Shown piece after piece: positions 56,711 to 64,000 of a stretch of 64,000 bases of DNA. The notes under the pieces are model-generated. The model was not told where the DNA came from and did not search any database. It saw nothing but the letters and a program-made list of their open reading frames with translations. Both the position numbers and the translations under genes were made by a program. The stretch comes from Dirofilaria immitis. Taxonomy: Eukaryota > Nematoda > Chromadorea > Rhabditida > Onchocercidae. Numbering within the stretch: the stretch's first letter is position 1; every line of letters starts with the position of its first letter. The DNA lies in assembly GCA_024305405.1 (NCBI GenBank), contig JAKNDB010000068.1, positions 7,183,501 to 7,247,500 on the forward strand, read 5' to 3'.

Positions 56711-59700
56711 TTGAAAATCTGCTTTGTGTTACTGAAATTCTGGAAAACTCTCAAATCCATTAGTTTCAGAATTCCTTCTTTGTTAATTGAGTTCCAGTAA
56801 AAGAATTTCATATATTTGATTATAGAATGATACTTTGGTGCTATTATGTGGTGCTTTTATAAGACCTAAAAGATTTTAATATGACAGAAATTAAACTAAT
56901 GTATGCATGTATAATATTTCTTATGACTATTTTTACGATAAATTTTCGATATTTCTTTTCTACCTAAAGGAATTCAGGTGACTCTTACGTGATTAAGTAC
57001 TGAAAGGTAAGAGTGAACAATAACTTCATCTTGTCCGCATGACTTGCCGCTATTTTTTTTGTTATCATCAGCTATTCGAGAAAGAAGCATCGCTCACTTT
57101 GTTTGTAGATGAATGGCTATATACTTTTATATTTTTCACAGTATTCAGACGAGAAAAAGTAAAACCAGCAAATTGCTTTCAAAATCTTTGGCGATTGATT
57201 TTTGAATAATTTCGTCATTTGTTGAAAAGTTTTTTTTGCAGAAAAAGAAAAAAAATTGAAAAATTACCAAACAAAATTACTGGTATATTTCAAATGATTT
57301 TCAAATGATTCCTCATCTTTGATTCCAAAAAATCGTAAACTACTCAAGAAAAGCTTTTTTTGTTTTATGAATGAAATTTAAATATAATCCTCAAATATAT
57401 TTGTAGCTCTATTTTCGAGCTTAAAAATTATATTACCATTTCATCACTAGAGATTTTTAACTATTATTTTCAAGAATAGAAACAATAAACAAGAGAAATA
57501 AAGCAAAGTGAATGTAATGATAAGAAATTGGATATTATCTAAAAATTTCAACTTGTCCTCTTGATTTGTTTTAATCATTTGCCTTATTATCCCTTTCCTT
57601 AACTGTGCTTATCCATGTCCCGGTGGCGAAACCTATTTTTATTCCATAGCTATTGTATTTGAAAATGTAATGATATGGGCATGATTCATAGACAGATTCG
57701 TTGGCTGATAGAAAACGAATTCAGTCGTATTTGCAAATACCATTGAAATATCCATGTGATGTTACAATGTTAAACTCTTTCTATATATTCTTTCAGCAAC
57801 TGCAATTCTGATTTTAATTCTTATTTTGATGGATGATAATTTAACCAATGAAAGATTACGAATAGTATAAAGTATTTTTACGTAACTGTAGTTTTAAACA
57901 AATCGATTGAATTTAAAATTTTATTTAAAATTAAATTTAAAATTGTGGTTGGGAATAAATTGGCAGTTCTATCTGACAAATAGCATATATTTCAATTCCG
58001 ACAATCTTCGGCCTAGTTCGAAAATATCTCATTTGAATGTCTCTTCAACAATTTCAACTGTTGTTGATTCGATGATGAAGGAGGCAAAAGAAATTTGATT
58101 TTTTTGTGCCAAGCTATGATTTTATTTTTAAAATAAGCTGATGAAACATATCCAAAATCATTGTTTCATTAATTCTTTTCTTTTTAACGCGATAATTGTT
58201 CACATGGTAATCACTATCTTTCATGAATTATTAATAGGAAATACTTCGAACTCTTCTATCCATCCCGTAAAATAGATCTAACAATTCAACAGTGAAGATA
58301 TAAACATGTTTCTTGCATTCAATTTTTTATTAGATTGATGAGTCGTTTAGAAAAATTTTTAAATTGAACGATGATAAGCCGAAAGTTTGTTTCAAAGGAA
58401 TAATGACGATGAGACATAGAGCTTTTCTAATTATTAATTTATTAAGATTTTTATTGTAATTTAAAGTAGAACAGGCCTTTTAGCAAATACTGATGATAAT
58501 GGATTGCCTAAATCATGTATGGAATTTATAACAAATATTATATCACATTATCTCACATTTTATCGGAATCGATAATCGCTTGAAACAGACCTAATGTTAT
58601 ATGATTCATGTATTGTTTAATTGACGGAATCCTTGCTTTAATAACCGGATAGTCTGCAAGCAATTTGCAAGCATCTATTAGAATCATTCCTGTCAAATAT
58701 CAAATTATTTCTACATAAATTTTATTATATGATTTTTATTGAAAAATGGTCTTAGCATCAGTAGGAATAATTATTGGACAATAAATTAAATTAAATAAAT
58801 CAATGCTATTTCAATTCTAGAAAAGTCAAAAAAAAATGCTACTAATTTTCCCTGCCTTGTCATTCTCATTTTGAATACAATAACAAGATATTATCAGCTA
58901 AATTTACTAATTTAATAATCCGATTTTATTTGATTGTATTTTCATTTATTGCTTTACATTCTTGTCTTCAAGGATGATGTTATATCATTATTATTAAATG
59001 CAAAGTATTCTCTAGTGTTAGTAGCTGAATAAGGAATCTAGTTTGCATAAAAAAATTCAACCTGCACTTGGCGTCATATGACGATGTGATTCGATAATAT
59101 AAAGTTTTTACTTTTTTCATATAAAATGTTAAGAAAAAAATTTTTCCATTAAGAGATCAATAATTGAAGTTTAAGCCAGACTTAGTTTCTAACTGAAACT
59201 CAAGTAAAATATGAATGCATTTAATGAATCTGTATGCATCTAATGGAAATAAATAGAAAAATGTATGTTTCTATTATATCTAAAAGCAAAAAAAAAAAAA
59301 TGGTACGTAAATAAGTACGAAAGAATCATCTTTGAAATACTGCTTCAAGATTACAAATGTTGCATGCACTCTAATACTATCAATCAGGATAGCTACGATC
59401 ATTGCTGGGAATGTTTGAAGAAAACTCGAAACAAATGTTTCGAAAGAAGGATAAAAAAGAGTAAGTACGATGGAGCAAAAAAAAGATGTGTAATGGGAAA
59501 ATCGATCATTTTTGGAGAAAGTGTTCAATTCCCACTTTACTTTCATTTCAGGCTTCAATAAACATCATTTCTGAATTTATGTTTCGTTGTGTGTTGAAAT
59601 ATGGAAATATGAAATTCTGCAATGGTTCATGTTTTCGTCAATTAAACAGAAGCAGAATCCACGGGAACCTTCAGTGAGCTATCCTTTTAGTTGTGGAAAG

Positions 59701-60072
59701 AATAATTCTTTGGTCATTTATTCTTCCTTCTTCCTTCTGCCTCTCATCGTCCATTCAAGTCATCTATTATTCCTTACCATCATCTTTCTTTTCTACAAAT
59801 TCTGCTCAATCATCAGTTCGATTATTTGATATATAACGTAGATACTGCAACGTATCGTAAGCTGCAGGAAGCATGCAAAAGCTTTTGAATGTACACGCAA
59901 CGAACGTTATCACGTCTTCTTTCGATTAACTGTTCCTATATATAATAAGAAAAAGTCCCTAATGATATTGCCGTCGTTATTTGGATCGTTAATTGATGCG
60001 CCGATTTGCAGACTGCTTTCTTCTCTCACCTATCTCATTTCATCATCAATCGTGTTGTCTGCTTTCCCTTCC

Positions 60073-60236
60073 GTATATGTGTATGTATGTATGTATGCAT
60101 GTATGTATATATATGTGTGTATGTATATATTTATGTATGTGTATGTGTATATTTATGTGTATGTGTGTGTATGTGTATGTATGTTATGTGTGTATCTGAA
60201 TTGGTTATAAATATATGTATATGTGTGTATGTGCAG
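60073..60236. repeat. TATG/TG compound microsatellite
   Basis: A long irregular tract of TATG and TG units, with a short interruption around 60197-60212. It explains the overlapping cysteine/tyrosine/valine-rich ORFs seen there in several frames, which are not genes. Confidence 0.95.
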
Positions 60237-61570
60237 AAATGCATCGATGAGAAGATTGGTAGATGTGTTGAGTGGTGCAGATCGGAGGTGGTGTAGCGTA
60301 GTAAGGCAGTGAGTAATCGCATATTGGCATGCAGTGCAGTCGTAATTGCAGTGATAGTAGTAGAAATAGAGCAGTAATATATAGAGCAGTAATAATAATA
60401 GTAAGCCGTCCATTTTGTGTCAACTCCGTGCAGAAGTAGCGCTTGGACACTTACTCTTCTTCACTGCAAGCTGCAAGTGGTTGATGAGAACAGCTTTCAT
60501 ATTTGCAGTAAGCAGCTGTATAGAATAAATAGCTTGCAGTGTATGTTGAACTGAACCAACTATAGCGTGGGATGATTAAATAACTCTTCTAACTGTTAAA
60601 AATAAGACAGAAACATTCATGTGCTATTCTACTTGATTAGTTGCAGATTTTGAAATGAAGTTTGTTAAAGTGTAATGTATGAAATATCCTGCCAGTCCCT
60701 ATTAGTCTAATTTTTGGGTATCTGAAATTAGCTACAAAAGATAATAATAGCTGCAATGATGAAATGCTATCAAAATGTAGAATGGTGGATGTCAATCGAG
60801 ACTGACCTGATTAGGAATGGTCAGATAATAATTATAAAATGAACATGAAGTGCTCTTCGGTCCTTTTAGCTCTTGAATATCATTTTCACATACAAATATT
60901 GGTTATCCAAAGAATGTCATTTATCATATTTTAAAAAATGTGCAGATGATCAATTTTCCAGCCAATTAAACATTCTCATTTTTTTCTTCCTGCGACTGTT
61001 AATTTTTTCAATGTTTGAACATATCTATTCTAATTTGAAACTTTCTCGCTAGCAACTTATCGCTAATTTGATTATAAATGATCTCTCTTGAAACTTACGA
61101 ATGGGTGAAAAGAAATATGCCATGAAGAAACTTTTTATTAAGCTTGTTCTATCGATTATAAAATTTAGTTCTAAAGAACAACAAAAGAGAAAAAGATCCA
61201 ATGAGAATCATACACTGTGCTACAATATGCGCTGAAACCAGTAACTAGTTTTCCACGCTCAGATCAATGCCGCTAATGCCATCCATCAAAGGTTATTTGA
61301 ATCATAGTTACATTTCGAGGTCAGGTCTTCTCTTCTGTGCTTGATGACTTTTCTTTCGCCTCATATTCTATAATCATGTGGGATACGATATAATAAAATA
61401 GAAATGGAAGAAATGGCACAACAGAGATGAGAAGAGAGAAGAAACAGTAAAGTGTTATGGAGTAAAATGAAAGGAACAAATAAGGCAGAAATGAGATGAT
61501 GAAAAAGAAATAGAATAGAAAGAGAGTGAGATAGAATAAAAGAGACGGCAAAAGTTAAACTGTTTGAAAA

Positions 61571-61630
61571 TACTCACTCACTCACTCACTCACTCACTCA
61601 CTCACTCACTCATTCATTCATTCATCCATC
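61571..61630. repeat. (ACTC)n-(ATTC)n microsatellite
   Basis: About ten perfect ACTC units pass into ATTC and ATCC units. The perfection suggests an actively variable locus. Confidence 0.95.
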
Positions 61631-62945
61631 CTTTTGATAAATGAATATTTGAAGTTGTGCAAAGTTGATGAAAGTAGATAGATGTCTTGAGAAATGTTCA
61701 TTGCAAAAGGCTTAAAAGTGGAAATGTCTGGAAAATGAAGTATGGCGATTATACATGATATATGAGAGCAGAAAATGAGACAGAATGTGTGTGCCCTTTA
61801 ACATGGCATCCAAACTTGATACCGATTGATTTCTTTTTCTATTACTGTAAAATAATTAGCATAATGGCAGTGAAGGCGGCAGCAGTAATTAACCACGCAA
61901 TCAAATTATCAATTATTTGCGCAAAACTGCATTGTCAGTTTGACAGTTGTTGCAAAGATCATCATCATCTCTCTCTATGGCTTATTTTCATGCTAAACAT
62001 CTAGCCTGAATAGAAAGTATGCTTAGAGCTTATTTGTGGATAGGACATAGACTGATATTGCTAGTATATTGGCAGATGAACAAATAGACCAGTGGACAAG
62101 AAGTGTCCAACTGATTATTACATCGTCTACCTCTCTTTAGCTTTATGTCCGGAAACATAATGAATGAATGCAGTAGACACAGACACGTTTGTAAATGCGG
62201 ATGCAAAATTTGTACCAATGGTTGTTCATCAAGTGGCATGCTGCATCTCTGCCTATATGCAAATTGCATCTCAGGAAATTAATTCCTGCAGACATTTTCT
62301 TTAGAAAATCAGGAAATGAATTTTCCAACAGCACAGGAAAAGAAACAATGGCTGAAACATTATTGGCTCGATGCCAAAATCAACAATTAATAACTGTGAA
62401 ATTCGTTGAAATGTTGCAATATTTCAAGATTTAAAGATATATTATAATGCACACAATGGGATGCATGCATGAGAAATTTAGTAGAATGTATGTTTCTCGC
62501 CCAAATAATCAGTAGCAATAAGTTGAAATAGTAAGATAAAGTGGGATTTATGATTATATTTGGATCAGAGATTGTGTACTTCATGATGTATTCATGAATG
62601 GTTTCATTACAGCTAAATATTCTGCCATTTTTTGTTTAAGAGAAATAAATGTCTTGAATAGTCTACTGGCAACAAAATACTGTTGATTTATTAAAATCCT
62701 AAATTTATCGACTTTTTTGGTTTTATGATAAAATCTAAAGGACTTTATAACCGAAATTATATATCATCCTCTTTTCGAATAACTTTTCCACATTTTATTA
62801 TAAGTCAAAATAAGTATCATTCATTAACTATCAAAATACTTCTCCAATTCAATTTAGAAAGGTGATACAGCAAGAATAATATATCATTCATCTCAATAAT
62901 AGCAAACTGAAAATAATTTTGCTTTGCTGATTTTGGAATTAGTTT

Positions 62946-63107
62946 TCAATACTTTATTTTCCAAGGATTTTGAGCCCGTAGAATAATAACGGATATGATA
63001 GCTCCAAAGAAATTGCCATATAAACAATTCTTTTCCGTTAAAACTAGAATCGTCATCCAGATGAAAGACTTGAGGTATTTTGTCGAAAATTGGATTACAC
63101 AATTCTG
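62946..63107 (-). CDS. Weak candidate terminal exon of a gene entering from the right
   Basis: After an acceptor ATAATTCAG (AG at 63109-63108) a minus-strand frame of 53 codons reads QNCVIQFSTKYLKSF, then WMTILVLTEKNCLYGNFFGA, a hydrophobic IISVIIL segment and RAQNPWKIKY before TGA. This resembles a membrane-protein C-terminus. A second frame over the same DNA is open even longer, so the evidence is weak. Upstream exons would lie past 63168 or outside the window; none was recognised. Confidence 0.2.
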   Translation of the reverse strand, partial: QNCVIQFSTKYLKSFIWMTILVLTEKNCLYGNFFGAIISVIILRAQNPWKIKY

Positions 63108-64000
63108 CTGAATTATCGATGGAAAAAAAATTGAAGTTATCGTACAGCAAATTACAGTAAGCCAACAAATTTAAATGTTTTTTGAATAAAGCAGGAGATG
63201 CTAAAACCCAGATTTTTACAAATAGTAAAGTTAGTTAATGGTTCCGATTTTTCGAATTGAAAAATGATTAAATTTGGAATTACTATTGAAAATTATGTAA
63301 GGAGAATGTCCTATAATTCTTTGTATTATTGTTGATTACTCATACATGGTTAATCAATGATAATACAAATCAATTTTCTATCAATGACTTTCATTTTTGG
63401 GAGTTGCTTAAAAGTTTTCATAGCTACCATGTAGAAATTTAAATATCAGTTTATTATCATGGTAGTTCAATTATTTTCGTGAAAAAGCATGACGCCAGTT
63501 CGCCAGTTGTGCCCTAGTACAGCTTATTGAAAACTTCATAATATACCATCAAAAATTTTTTAATTTTATCTGATATTTACGATGATAATAGCTAGAAACA
63601 TTTAGTTAAGCATGCTGACTTATCCGTGAATGTATACTACTACCTTTTTAATTTATTCAGTTATTCTCAAGAAATATGCGAAAAACAATTTAGTTAAAAT
63701 GTATACAGATTTATATTTAAACAATAATATTTTTACAATTTACAATAGCAAGACTATTTTCCTGATGACAACATACCTCCGTAGATGAATTTATGAATTC
63801 AAGATATAATTATTTTTTACAGTCGTATTTCATCATTAAATTATCTTAAAATCATAGCATATCATCTTTGCTAATTGTGAAAAACAGAAGCAGAAAAAAA
63901 ATTGGAAATTGAATCATCAAAACCTGCATGAAACATTAAAAAGACTTCAGAATATTCAAATAAATTCATCATTAATTTTCCTTTTAATATTTTGACTTAT

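Larger units (their letters stand above)
46322..64000. other. 17.7 kb gene-poor region
   Basis: Neither strand shows a multi-exon chain with recognisable protein sequence. The longer ORFs are hydrophobic or reflect simple repeats (for example those at 59962-60450 translate a TATG/TG microsatellite). Repeats and weak candidates are listed separately. It may contain distal regulatory DNA, noncoding transcripts or very diverged genes broken by missing bases. Confidence 0.6.

Noticed and set aside
57907..58098. Plus-strand ORF ending STISTVVDSMMKEAKEI
   Set aside because: The first half is low-complexity from a TTTAAAATT repeat, and no AG acceptor precedes the better half.
59265..59561. Cysteine-containing 98-codon ORF (YKCCMHSN, DHCWECLKK)
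   Set aside because: Cysteine spacing fits no family I recognise, no signal peptide, and an equally long ORF exists on the opposite strand.
59962..60450. Several overlapping ORFs of 60-96 codons on both strands
   Set aside because: They translate the TATG/TG microsatellite and its flanks; composition is fully explained by the repeat.

Overview
The window is nuclear DNA of a nematode, most likely a parasitic clade III (filarial-like) worm. This is an inference from four things: strong A+T richness, small phase-conserved exons split by short GT-AG introns, pyrimidine-rich 3' splice sites directly upstream of several start codons (spliced-leader acceptor sites), and protein sequences that read clearly as animal genes. 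Nothing prokaryotic, viral or plasmid-like was seen, and no tRNA, rRNA or CRISPR array.

Layout: five multi-exon genes were reconstructed exon by exon, all on the minus strand. (1) 73-5848: smc-3, the cohesin SMC3 ATPase, with start codon and 24 exons but the C-terminal third beyond the left edge. (2) 8984-22805: unc-16 (JIP3/JIP4/Sunday driver kinesin-JNK scaffold), complete in 28 exons, with a candidate alternative first exon at 17522-17615. (3) 27658-28451: CMC2, a twin-CX9C mitochondrial complex IV assembly factor. (4) 33921-35304: an unrecognised protein. (5) 42673-46310: a chromodomain protein that pairs a Polycomb-type N-terminal chromodomain with a C-terminal stretch resembling the Pc box. 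One small plus-strand ORF (40793-40939) encodes a possible 48-residue membrane peptide. The last 17.7 kb (46321-64000) holds no gene I can support, only simple repeats, short tandem duplications and one weak terminal-exon candidate at 62946-63107.

A recurring technical signal: in every multi-exon gene the exon chain fits known protein families and splice phases perfectly except at certain sites where exactly one base is missing. Nearly all lie in runs of A/T (or a GG at a splice donor), and all are contractions, never expansions. The simplest reading is homopolymer under-calling in a long-read assembly, not decay of the genes. Automated annotation of this contig would break or truncate all five genes.

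The genes serve unrelated functions (chromosome cohesion, axonal transport, mitochondrial copper/COX assembly, chromatin silencing) and show no operon-like spacing; the gaps are 3 to 7 kb.
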